A DNA stretch of 64,000 nt from an uncultured Gammaproteobacteria bacterium. Its GTDB lineage: Bacteria; Pseudomonadota; Gammaproteobacteria; Pseudomonadales; Pseudohongiellaceae. Under the pieces are notes generated by a model. That model searched no databases. It saw nothing but the letters and a program-made list of their open reading frames with translations, and had not been told where the DNA came from. The position numbers and the translations under genes were made by a program. The DNA lies in the NCBI GenBank assembly GCA_913060975.1, contig CAJXVC010000003.1, positions 124,001 to 188,000 of the forward strand. Reading direction: 5' to 3'. Below are positions 43,148 to 51,039 of the stretch, piece by piece. Within the stretch, counting starts at the first letter, position 1. Every line of letters begins with the position of its first letter.

Positions 43148-43336
43148 ATGACTAATCTTAAGAAAGGAAAGACGTTTCAAACTGGTTCAGAAGTTTATGA
43201 GTACTACATACCGAAATATAAAAAGAAAGATGTTGACGAATCTATCCCAGATATTCTTAGAGAAGGGGTGGGCACGGCAGTTAACGCAAATTTAGTGACT
43301 GAATTCAGACGGAAGCTTGAGTTTAATAGGCACTAA
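43148..43336 (+). CDS. Small hypothetical protein coupled to the Ntn-like gene
   Basis: A 62-residue, strongly charged, Lys-rich protein with no recognised domain. Its ATG lies 3 bp after the Ntn-like stop with a G-rich stretch (GGGGG) upstream, so it is very likely co-translated. The small basic nature would suit an adaptor, inhibitor or toxin/antitoxin partner; none of these can be shown here. Confidence 0.55.
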   Translation: MTNLKKGKTFQTGSEVYEYYIPKYKKKDVDESIPDILREGVGTAVNANLVTEFRRKLEFNRH

Positions 43337-43416
43337 TATTAGAGAGACGTTGCTGAGGTAAGAACTATTCAATGATCAAGAGTGCTTAGTAGGGTAAATG
43401 AAATTCAATCGTTGAT

Positions 43417-44244
43417 TCAGTCATCTTCATCCGGGCTATGAGAGTGCCGGTCTAAGTCAGCTAATAATTCCGTTAGTTCTTCATCCGACATGTCCACAAA
43501 CAGCTCACTTATGTTCTCTGATTCACTGGTTTTCTTTACTACGCCCCATTGAGAAATATTGATATTCATGATGTCTTTAGCAAAAAAGAACATATGACTA
43601 CCAGGTATTGGGTGCTGGACTATAGTCCCTAGGCTTTTATCGGCCTTTGTTATTCGTACGGTGTTTGTTAGCACTAAGGACTCTAAATTACCTGATTTAT
43701 TGCACTTGAATGATGCTAGTTTGCCGCTGTATAAATTGTTGTAAGTATCCACTAGGTCTATATTTAAGATGGGTTCTTCGGGTTTTAGTAAACTAGTGGC
43801 AACTTGTATAAGTAATGGGAAGTGTTCAAGAGTAGCTGCCTCGGAAGGCTTATCCTCTAAGAATTGCTCGATTACCAACTTGGGGAAAACGTAAAGGAAA
43901 TAGATAAACGCTATGGCAATGACTAGTGCAAGATAGATTAAGTAGATTTTGAAATTTATATTTAGAAAAGCAATAACATTCTCTGGGCTATTTTCGAATT
44001 CAGAACTGAAGTCGAGTAGAAGTTTCAAAGTATATTTTTCGTTGACAGTATACCCACACGCCGAGAGTAGGATGTAGGTAGCTGAAGCGGCTATAATAGG
44101 AAAGAGGCTATACTTTTTAATTTCCTCAACCACTCCAAGATTTCCTATATGGATAGGAGTGACAGTCCTGGCGAGAATTCTAGTAAGTATTACTGGAAGT
44201 AAGTATGTGAGAAAAACGACCGATGTCAATAAAGTAAAAGACAT
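43417..44244 (-). CDS. Hypothetical membrane protein
   Basis: A 275-residue protein with three likely membrane helices (about 1-25, 45-65 and 105-130), then a soluble domain of about 140 residues ending in an acidic D-D-E-E-L-T-E-L-L-A-D-L and D-E-D-D tail. No family recognised. The codon use is A+T-rich like the Ntn-like gene, unlike the surrounding core. It is in a minus-strand pair with the next small gene (12-bp gap) and convergent with the Ntn-like pair. Confidence 0.65.
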   Translation of the reverse strand: MSFTLLTSVVFLTYLLPVILTRILARTVTPIHIGNLGVVEEIKKYSLFPIIAASATYILLSACGYTVNEKYTLKLLLDFSSEFENSPENVIAFLNINFKIYLIYLALVIAIAFIYFLYVFPKLVIEQFLEDKPSEAATLEHFPLLIQVATSLLKPEEPILNIDLVDTYNNLYSGKLASFKCNKSGNLESLVLTNTVRITKADKSLGTIVQHPIPGSHMFFFAKDIMNINISQWGVVKKTSESENISELFVDMSDEELTELLADLDRHSHSPDEDD

Positions 44245-44256
44245 CGGAATTCGTTA

Positions 44257-44475
44257 CTACCCTTGTGAGATCACAGAAGCTTTGTTATTTTGGTTTAAAT
44301 AAATAGTCCGAGGGGAGCCATTAACGGTTACTTGTACTTTTCTTCCAGATTTTATTGACCTGAGAATAATAGCCGCTGTGCTGGCTTTAGCGCTCTTAGA
44401 TTTCTCGCCTTTCAGCGTAACTTTGTCTAAAAACTTCTGCTTTAAAGCATCGTGACTTTTCAGAGAAATAGCCAT
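44257..44475 (-). CDS. Small basic hypothetical protein
   Basis: A 72-residue basic protein, unrecognised. The ATG at 44475 is preferred because AGGAGGG lies six bases upstream; an in-frame TTG two codons earlier would abut that site. It contains S-A-K-A-S-T-A-A-I-I-L-R-S-I-K-S-G-R-K and a beta-rich end V-Q-V-T-V-N-G-S-P-R-T-I-Y. It is the first gene of the minus-strand pair and may be a small DNA/RNA-binding or partner protein; no function is assigned. Confidence 0.6.
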   Translation of the reverse strand: MAISLKSHDALKQKFLDKVTLKGEKSKSAKASTAAIILRSIKSGRKVQVTVNGSPRTIYLNQNNKASVISQG

Positions 44476-44481
44476 ATACAA

Positions 44482-44780
44482 CCCTCCTTATTCACTTATC
44501 ATATCAAATGTCATCCCGCTTAGCTATTCTATTGAGTTTCGGCAGTAACTTACAGAAATAATATCTTTAATAAAATCAAAGGTATAGCGGGGGCTTAAGG
44601 CGCCCTGCAAATTTCGTGAGTATCCATGCGCCTAATTATCAAGCAAATTCATTCTCAAGTTGTAGTTGGAGCACCGTATGATTGCAACCTCATTGAGAGT
44701 GGGGTTCGGGATATTGATCAAATCGAGGTTCTCTGAAGGAGAGTGTTAATTGCTTGTGTTCTCCATATCGACTTATGACG
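44482..44780. other. Gene-free right border of the A+T-rich cassette
   Basis: About 300 bp, A+T-rich at its left and then grading to core composition. No direct repeat of the tRNA end, no integrase remnant and no clear promoter was found. Confidence 0.4.
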
Positions 44781-45602
44781 TTAAGCCACTCTCCTCAACC
44801 GCCTCCTACCCCTACCAACACCCACCGGCACCTCCGGCAAATCCACCCCCAACAAATACTCCAAAATCGCCTTCCGCAAACACTCATCCCCACCCGGAAT
44901 TCCCACATTCCCAAACAACCGATTAAACTCAATCAAATAAGGATGCCCATTCACCACCGCCACATCAAACCCGGCGTGATCAATGCCCAACGCATCGGCC
45001 ACTTTCTCCACCAACGCGATCGCCGCTTCAGGCACCGGGCTGTAATCCACATCGCCACCACGACTGACATTGTTATGAAAGGTATAAGGCGATTGCACGC
45101 GCCAGTACGCCGTCAGTATTTGCTTGCCAACTCTGACGATACGTATGTCACGATCGATAGGCAGATGCTCTTGTACATACAAGACATCGGTTGCCGCCAG
45201 ATAGTTTTTCCAGTCAGTTAATGACTCGATTAGCCAGACACCTTGCCCTTGTGAGCTGCGCGGTATTTTGGCGACGAAGGGCAACAGCATGCGCGACCAC
45301 AACTCGGCAGCCTGTTCAGGGGTATTGGCGGCGATGTGAGTTTCGGGCACGTGCTCGGGCGCCACGGCCATGAAGGCGCGGGTCATCTCTATCTTGTTGT
45401 GCCCCAACAGGTAGCTGGCCTGACTTGGGAAGATGCGTCGCTGATAGCCATAGACCAGGGCGCCGATCTGCCAGTACTCGGGGAATAAAATCCAGTCGGC
45501 AGCGCTGAGCAATTCGCGCTGGGCAAAGAGTTCATCTGGTTTCAGAAACCGGGTGTCGGGGAAGCTGAAGGTGCGGAGCGGATCGAACGATATCCAACCC
45601 AT
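44781..45602 (-). CDS. ATP-grasp ligase (RimK-like)
   Basis: A 273-residue ATP-grasp enzyme of the RimK/alpha-L-glutamate ligase group. Visible elements are the substrate-entry N-K-I-E-M-T-R-A-F, the ATP-binding L-P-F-V-A-K-I-P-R-S-S-Q-G-Q-G-V-W, Y-V-Q-E-H-L-P, the metal-ligand strand D-I-R-I-V-R-V-G, the N-N-V-S-R-G-G loop and the terminal Y-L-I-E-F-N-R with Glu and Asn. It would attach an amino acid to a carboxylate acceptor. The C-terminus is a short Gly/Arg-rich basic tail. It is monocistronic. The acceptor is unknown. Confidence 0.85.
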   Translation of the reverse strand: MGWISFDPLRTFSFPDTRFLKPDELFAQRELLSAADWILFPEYWQIGALVYGYQRRIFPSQASYLLGHNKIEMTRAFMAVAPEHVPETHIAANTPEQAAELWSRMLLPFVAKIPRSSQGQGVWLIESLTDWKNYLAATDVLYVQEHLPIDRDIRIVRVGKQILTAYWRVQSPYTFHNNVSRGGDVDYSPVPEAAIALVEKVADALGIDHAGFDVAVVNGHPYLIEFNRLFGNVGIPGGDECLRKAILEYLLGVDLPEVPVGVGRGRRRLRRVA

Positions 45603-45805
45603 GGACGTGACTGCAAAGCCGAAGATGGCGGATTATAGCGGAATAGTTTTTAAACAGAATAGAAAAAAGTAGTGGCCAATAGCCGGTTTGCGAGAGTTCC
45701 CGCAGCCAATCCAGTCGTCAGACGGTGTTCCTAGACATTTACCCGGCGCGGCGATATTGTCAAAGCCAGTGTCTCCCCACAATGACAATAATAACGAGGT
45801 GTACT

Positions 45806-46294
45806 ATGAAGACCCACTCCGCACATGCAATGGGCAAGTTCCTCCTGATTCTGATTATGCTATCCGCCGGGGCCGTCCGTGCCCAGACCCTGAATGAAGT
45901 GAAAACCGGTTTTGTTGGCTATTATGAGCTCGTCAGTTTTATCAGCTTTCCGGCCGATGGTGAGCCTGTTAACAACAACTACTCAGGCCGCATCATTTAC
46001 GATGCCCACGACAACATGTCAGCTATCGGTATGCCGCTGGATGCACCCGAGGCAGCTCGCCAGCAGGGTGAATCCGGGTCGCAGGGCTTTGCTTATTGGG
46101 GCAAGGTGAGCTGGGATACCGAGCGCGGCATCGTGACGCATCATGTCGAAGGCTCGCCGACTCGCAATACCTGGGCAGGGGAAGACAATGTTCGCTATTA
46201 CGAGCTGGACGGCGATATCTTGCGCCTGTCTTTGCGCGATGCAACTGGTCGCACGACCGGGACGCTCACCTGGCGCAAGATAACTTCGGATTGA
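45806..46294 (+). CDS. Secreted lipocalin-like protein
   Basis: A 162-residue exported protein. The ATG at 45806 has GAGGTG upstream and starts a signal peptide ending near V-R-A-Q. The mature domain G-Y-Y-E-L-V-S-F, Y-S-G-R-I-I-Y-D-A-H-D-N-M-S-A-I and L-T-W-R-K-I is the pattern of lipocalin-like proteins of the lipocalin_5 group, which may bind small lipophilic ligands. The exported aldolase follows after about 70 bp on the same strand and may be linked. No conserved residue reveals the ligand. Confidence 0.72.
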   Translation: MKTHSAHAMGKFLLILIMLSAGAVRAQTLNEVKTGFVGYYELVSFISFPADGEPVNNNYSGRIIYDAHDNMSAIGMPLDAPEAARQQGESGSQGFAYWGKVSWDTERGIVTHHVEGSPTRNTWAGEDNVRYYELDGDILRLSLRDATGRTTGTLTWRKITSD

Positions 46295-46363
46295 ACTCAG
46301 AATTTTTAAAGCGCTGATGCGTTCAACAAACAGTTAAACATCAGGAATTATGGAAGCAAAAGT

Positions 46364-47242
46364 ATGAAAGTTTATTCACTGCTCAGCAAAGTTGTTGGTT
46401 GCGCAATCTTGGTACTGGCATCGACCCTTGCGTTAGCGCAGGAAGAGGTGCGCATATTCAACACCGTCAAATTGAAACTGGCCAATGGCGAGCCTGTTGT
46501 TGGCGGCACTGTGTCCTCGGCCGAGCCGGACACGTACTGTGCCATGGCCAATTCGGGTTTCGATTTTATGTGGATCGAAATGCAGCATAGCGCACTGACC
46601 TATTCGCAGGCCGCGGAAATGATCTGGGCGTGTCGCGATGCGCCGGCGATTCCCTTCATCCGCATTCCAGCAGCCACCGAAGGTGATATTCAGAAGGCGA
46701 CCGACATCGGCGCGCTGGGCATCATCGTGCCGATGGTGGATGCCATCGAAGAAATTGAAACCGCGATTACCTATGCCAAGTATCCGCCTATCGGCAAGCG
46801 TAGCCTGGGCGGCGGCCAGCACTTTGGTATTTGGGGGCGTGACTATCGTGAGGCTGCCAATGACAACATCATGATTGTCGCCATGATCGAGCAGCCTGAA
46901 GGCGTGGATATTATTGAGCAAGTGGCTAACACCGACGGTGTCGATGTGGTTTTTGTCGCCAGCTCGGATTTAAGTAGCTTCACTGGTTTGCGTCAGGGCG
47001 ATCCCGACTACGAAGCGCTGGTCACCCGTGTGCGCGATACTACCAGTGCAGCCGGCAAGTACGTCGGTGGGCCAATGAGCTGGCTGGAATCCCGCGAAGG
47101 GCAAGGCTACAGCTTCTTCCAGGGGCCAGGCGCCAGTGCGCTGATTCGGGTGGGTACCAGCGTGACGCTGGAAACAGCTGATCCCTGTCGCTTCTTGCCT
47201 TCCGGGGCAACGCCAGTGGCGGGTGAGGACGCCTGTCCTTAA
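46364..47242 (+). CDS. Exported HpcH/HpaI-family aldolase
   Basis: A 292-residue TIM-barrel aldolase of the HpcH/HpaI family (class II pyruvate aldolases and citrate lyase beta homologues). The His in W-I-E-M-Q-H-S, Arg in F-I-R-I-P, metal-binding Glu in M-I-E-Q-P-E-G and Asp in A-S-S-D-L-S are retained. The first 25 residues are a signal peptide (core C-A-I-L-V-L-A-S-T-L-A-L-A, then Q). Export is unusual because characterised members act on cytoplasmic pyruvate chemistry. It could be a periplasmic lyase or a repurposed sugar-acid-binding protein. Confidence 0.83.
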   Translation: MKVYSLLSKVVGCAILVLASTLALAQEEVRIFNTVKLKLANGEPVVGGTVSSAEPDTYCAMANSGFDFMWIEMQHSALTYSQAAEMIWACRDAPAIPFIRIPAATEGDIQKATDIGALGIIVPMVDAIEEIETAITYAKYPPIGKRSLGGGQHFGIWGRDYREAANDNIMIVAMIEQPEGVDIIEQVANTDGVDVVFVASSDLSSFTGLRQGDPDYEALVTRVRDTTSAAGKYVGGPMSWLESREGQGYSFFQGPGASALIRVGTSVTLETADPCRFLPSGATPVAGEDACP

Positions 47243-47248
47243 TGGCTT

Positions 47249-47287
47249 GAGTGTGAATTGTTGTGAGTGTGAATTGTTGTGAGTGTG
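47249..47287 (+). repeat. 16-bp tandem repeat, 2.4 copies
   Basis: GAGTGTGAATTGTTGT occurs twice in tandem (47249, 47265) followed by GAGTGTG, just after the aldolase stop. Probably slippage-derived. Confidence 0.85.
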
Positions 47288-47349
47288 CGGATGGCCAAGG
47301 GCTCTGTGGATGTAAATTAGCCATCAAGAGTTATTGATGATTCGCTCGC

Positions 47350-47742
47350 TCATTCAATTACGACAATCTCCACTTGAACGACACCGACACTGGTGTCAGC
47401 TATTTCACTAAACGCACTACGCGTCAAATCAATAACCCGCCCTTCCACAAACGGCCCCCGGTCATTGATCTTCACCACCACTGACTCGCCATTGGCGATA
47501 TTGGTCACACGCACCATCGTGCCGAACGGCAGTTCTTTGTGCGCAGCGGTACTGGCCATTTGATTCAGGCGTTCTCCGCTAGCGGTGGCTTGGAATTGAT
47601 AGCGCATTGCGTAGAAAGAAGCGCCTCCGGTTTCAGTAAAGCCGATCCATTCAGGCGAGCTTCGTTGAGGAATAGTCGTACAGCTGGAGATTAGGGCGGC
47701 GCTGCAGAGGAGAAGGCAGAACAGAGAGGCTGGCTTTGGCAT
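47350..47742 (-). CDS. RlpA-like septal/cell-wall lipoprotein
   Basis: A 130-residue lipoprotein with a double-psi beta-barrel domain. The ATG at 47742 gives a signal peptide with lipobox I-S-S-C (Cys21). The RlpA signature is clear: G-G-A-S-F-Y-A, T-A-S-G-E-R, T-A-A-H-K-E-L-P-F-G-T, V-K-I-N-D-R-G-P-F and R-V-I-D-L-T-R-S-A. RlpA proteins can be lytic transglycosylases for denuded glycans. The C-terminal SPOR domain is absent, as in short forms, so septal targeting may be lost. The gene is monocistronic. Confidence 0.9.
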   Translation of the reverse strand: MPKPASLFCLLLCSAALISSCTTIPQRSSPEWIGFTETGGASFYAMRYQFQATASGERLNQMASTAAHKELPFGTMVRVTNIANGESVVVKINDRGPFVEGRVIDLTRSAFSEIADTSVGVVQVEIVVIE

Positions 47743-47849
47743 GGTGACTCTTTGATGCTTGTCGAAATGGTCACTAGAGGCTAGCAATAAACTGACAGAA
47801 AAAGCGAGCCAAGTGCCCCTCTTTTTGACCAGACTGCAAATACCCTCGA

Positions 47850-49229
47850 TTACTCCAGTTCATTCTGCCAACGCTCTATCGCCGAGCGCAGGGCTGTGTG
47901 TTTGTATTCAGAGCCATAATGAATGGCCAATTCGTATTGCTCGATTGCCTGTTCTTTAAGCCCTTGCTGGTAGTACGATGCGCCCAGCTGCTGCCGGAGG
48001 TCACTGTTCTCTGGCTCAAGTGCCACGGCCTTTAGTAGCGAGTTCAGGCTCTCATCAGAATCATTCGCAACCAACATCGAATACGTGGCATAAATCTGAG
48101 CAGACTCAATATCTCGTGCGATTATCGATTCGCGCACCAGAGGGGCTAATTGCGATCGAATTGAATCTGATTCGTCAACGTACACAATCATCTGAGTGGG
48201 CTGAAGCCGCTCACGTATGGCAGTCATGACAGCATTGGCATAGGCAACTGCTTCTTCAGCAGGCAATTCTGAAATCGCAGACAGCGTTTGTTCCAGTGCT
48301 TGATCGCAATTCTGATTGCCGAGCATCTTGCGCGTATGTCTCAGGCAAAGAGTTTGCAGACTTCGTTGCACTCTTTGTTGCACTCCTTGTTGCGCGTTCT
48401 TGTCAGTTAGTCTTTCAAGGTTACGCAATGCTGCCAACCGTTGATCCGCAGCAAGATCTCTTTCGACTGCGGCGAGGAAACGGTTTTTGCGCAGAGTCTG
48501 CCCGGCGCGTTCCAAGTGGTCGATCGCTTTGCTTGCGGCGTTCCAATTTACGCGTGGCGGTTCGGAATCGCGATAGCTGGTCATATAGCAGCCGGCCGCT
48601 TCTGAATCTGCGCGGGTGCGATCTTCGTCAGTGCTGGCAACCTGATACAAAGCCCCGTGCAATAATCTGCAAGTCAACGTGCTGGGCGACTCAGTGGCAA
48701 CGATTTGCCGATTCCACGCCAGTTTCTCTCTGTCATCGTCTGCGGTCAGCGCAAGTATGCGCATGGCTTCAGTATTGCCTGGCTCCGCATCGTGAACCAT
48801 CTGACCGATGGCTTTTACGCTTTGCAGATACTGCTCAGCACTGAGTAGTACGCCACCCTGATCAACCAGGTCATCGAAGTTTGGATTTTCTGTGCGATTG
48901 CGAAGTTCAGACAAGCGATAATAGGTGCTTGCCCTTATTAATTCGATTTGGGTGTGCCGTGGTTCAGGCAGGGTTTCCAGTTCGGCGAGCCAGTCTAAAC
49001 AGGAGGCGATGACACCGCTGGCATTCGGGTCGCATTCGATGTAGAACTTGTTTTCCAGACATTGGGCATCAGACGTCAAGCACGCCTCTGGAGTCCCTAC
49101 GCCTTGCAAGACATATGAGGTGGAGGCTCCTAAGTCTTCATCACTAACATCTTGAGAGTTGAGGCAGGCAGTCAGGCCTAGTGCGCTGGCCGCGATGATT
49201 GTTAGCGGGCGACATTGCGAAATTTTCAT
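47850..49229 (-). CDS. TPR-like repeat lipoprotein
   Basis: A 459-residue lipoprotein (lipobox L-T-A-C, Cys22), starting at the ATG 49229. The mature part is helical with TPR-like spacing; the clearest unit is near the C-terminus (E-N-S-D-L-R-Q-Q-L-G-A-S-Y-Y-Q-Q-G-L). No enzymatic motif was seen. Several Cys pairs in the N-terminal part may form disulfides. It may scaffold an envelope complex. It is separated from the FG-GAP gene by about 130 bp on the same strand. Confidence 0.7.
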   Translation of the reverse strand: MKISQCRPLTIIAASALGLTACLNSQDVSDEDLGASTSYVLQGVGTPEACLTSDAQCLENKFYIECDPNASGVIASCLDWLAELETLPEPRHTQIELIRASTYYRLSELRNRTENPNFDDLVDQGGVLLSAEQYLQSVKAIGQMVHDAEPGNTEAMRILALTADDDREKLAWNRQIVATESPSTLTCRLLHGALYQVASTDEDRTRADSEAAGCYMTSYRDSEPPRVNWNAASKAIDHLERAGQTLRKNRFLAAVERDLAADQRLAALRNLERLTDKNAQQGVQQRVQRSLQTLCLRHTRKMLGNQNCDQALEQTLSAISELPAEEAVAYANAVMTAIRERLQPTQMIVYVDESDSIRSQLAPLVRESIIARDIESAQIYATYSMLVANDSDESLNSLLKAVALEPENSDLRQQLGASYYQQGLKEQAIEQYELAIHYGSEYKHTALRSAIERWQNELE

Positions 49230-49360
49230 TACAGCAGGTTTCCTGCAGCAGGAAGTCCGGAGTGGCAATTACTCTATCAGTGAATATTGGTAATTGCCAA
49301 ATGAAGAATGGGCGGCATTGTGAGGAAATTGCAGCTTGAAGATTGCTAGCCCTGCGACAA

Positions 49361-50785
49361 TCAGGGTAGCGGCATCTCTTCGCTGTCATTAGCACGGGCG
49401 GCCTGAAATGCTGCTACTGGCTCACTGGTACGCACTTGTTCAAGCCAAATGACGCCATCAAAAGGCGCGCTGTTGCCGCGGGTTGTAAGAAAATCCAGAT
49501 CGCCATCCTGATCGACATCGCGGGCAATAAATTTGTCGTACATGCCGCGCTTGCGTCTTGAGATGTCATGTCGGGTCCATGTGCTTATAGCATCGCCCGG
49601 GTTTTCGAACCAGCCTATTCTGCCCAGGGCATCGTCGACCGTGACATCCTCTTCGCTGGTGCGCGAGCCGCGGCTGTAACCGCCGGCCATGATATCGGTA
49701 TCGCCATCACCATCGATGTCGGCGACTTCCAGGCCGATCATCGCGTCAGGCAAAAAATCACCAATGCGGTAGGCGTTCCAGGCATCGTCAATGTCGGCCG
49801 GTTGTGCGAGCCAGTACAATACATTGTCGGAGCGACTCATGATGTCGAGTCGGCCGTCACCGTTAAGGTCGGCGTACTCGAGATTAAAACCATCTGGCTG
49901 CGCGCCATTGACACCAATAGCATGTTCGGTAAAAGCCAATTCGGTGGTGCCAGTATTGGCAAAAAAGACGAGGCGCTTTTCTCCACGAGTACCTGCCACG
50001 ATGTCCATATCACCATCGCCGTCCAGATCAATCGGTTCGGCATTTTGCGGCACCGAGTAACGCCCCAGTACAGTCTCCTGCCAGCTATCGCCCTGCAAGG
50101 GATCGCCGTTGACAGAGAAGACCGAGACATCGGTTGAGCGGGCGAAATCGTCGGGGCCCGGTGTTTGCGCGCCTTTGTTGGCAGTGCTTACTTCGGGGTG
50201 GCCGTCGCCATCGAGATCAGCCATGAAGACACGAATATATGATCCCTTATCTCGCGTAGACGGAACTATGAGTCGCTGCCAATACTGGCTGCGGCTGGCT
50301 GCGCCCGGGTTTTGCAGGTAGATAAGATGTGAGCGTTCGGTGGCGACAATGACATCGAGAAAGCCGTCGCCATTGAGATCACCCAATGCCGCGTCTTCGG
50401 GTGCCGGTGTATCGGTGCCTTCGGCAATGGTGATATTGAGCCATTGATCGGGATCATCAGAGCCAAAGGCGATACGCACATGGCCTTCGGGTTTGGGGAC
50501 GAAGTCTGGCAGGAAGCTGGCTGAATCATAGGTCGCGTCAGCTTCGTGAACCGAGACGATGTCTTCGAAGCCATCATTGTCGATATCGCCCATTACCAGT
50601 CCGTCGCTACCGGTTAGCGAAAACCCGGCTGTTTCAGAGTCATCGATAATATGTTCGCGCCAGCTGATATAAAGGCCGTTTTCAGTGGTTGCTGAAGTCG
50701 GTGTGTCGCCAACAGGAATTTGGGCGTGCACAATAGCACTGTAGAAGAAGGCAATTGCGGGAGGCAGCAGGCGGAGAATGGTCAT
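49361..50785 (-). CDS. Secreted FG-GAP/VCBS repeat beta-propeller
   Basis: A 474-residue exported propeller. A signal peptide (A-I-A-F-F-Y-S-A-I-V-H-A-Q) precedes at least seven FG-GAP-like repeats with Ca2+-binding D-x-D-x-D-G cores, for example GDIDNDGFEDIV, GDLNGDGFLDVI, IDLDGDGDMDIVAGTRG, ADIDGDGDTDIMAGG and RDVDQDGDLDFLTTRG. Such proteins are ligand- or carbohydrate-binding propellers; a lyase role is possible but no catalytic motif was found. It is transcribed in the same direction as the PQQ gene to its right but lies beyond that gene's terminator. Confidence 0.88.
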   Translation of the reverse strand: MTILRLLPPAIAFFYSAIVHAQIPVGDTPTSATTENGLYISWREHIIDDSETAGFSLTGSDGLVMGDIDNDGFEDIVSVHEADATYDSASFLPDFVPKPEGHVRIAFGSDDPDQWLNITIAEGTDTPAPEDAALGDLNGDGFLDVIVATERSHLIYLQNPGAASRSQYWQRLIVPSTRDKGSYIRVFMADLDGDGHPEVSTANKGAQTPGPDDFARSTDVSVFSVNGDPLQGDSWQETVLGRYSVPQNAEPIDLDGDGDMDIVAGTRGEKRLVFFANTGTTELAFTEHAIGVNGAQPDGFNLEYADLNGDGRLDIMSRSDNVLYWLAQPADIDDAWNAYRIGDFLPDAMIGLEVADIDGDGDTDIMAGGYSRGSRTSEEDVTVDDALGRIGWFENPGDAISTWTRHDISRRKRGMYDKFIARDVDQDGDLDFLTTRGNSAPFDGVIWLEQVRTSEPVAAFQAARANDSEEMPLP

Positions 50786-50979
50786 GAGGGTCTCTTGTTA
50801 TTGATAGCGCACAAGTGCTTAACAATACTGCCGCAGTCAGTGTAATTCAAACTTCAATTGTGTGGTGTTTGGCCAGTCCCGCCTTTAAAAAGCGGCCGCT
50901 AAGAACTGACCATAGAACTCGGGTACAAAGAGAGAGCATTAAAAAGTCATGAAAAGGCAAGTAAAAAAGGCAAGCATAA

Positions 50980-51004
50980 AAAAGGGGGCACGTAGCCCCC
51001 TTTT
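50980..51004 (-). terminator. Intrinsic terminator of the second PQQ dehydrogenase
   Basis: AAAAGGGGGC and GCCCCCTTTT form a perfect 10-bp stem around ACGTA. On the minus strand the hairpin is followed by T residues, 36 bp after the gene's stop. Confidence 0.9.
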
Positions 51005-51039
51005 GTTTTCTTGTATTTCCACAGGCAATGGTTCCGCTG

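Noticed and set aside
49361..50785. Integrin or haemolysin-like toxin function for the FG-GAP protein
   Set aside because: Only propeller repeats are visible, with no additional toxin or adhesion domain.
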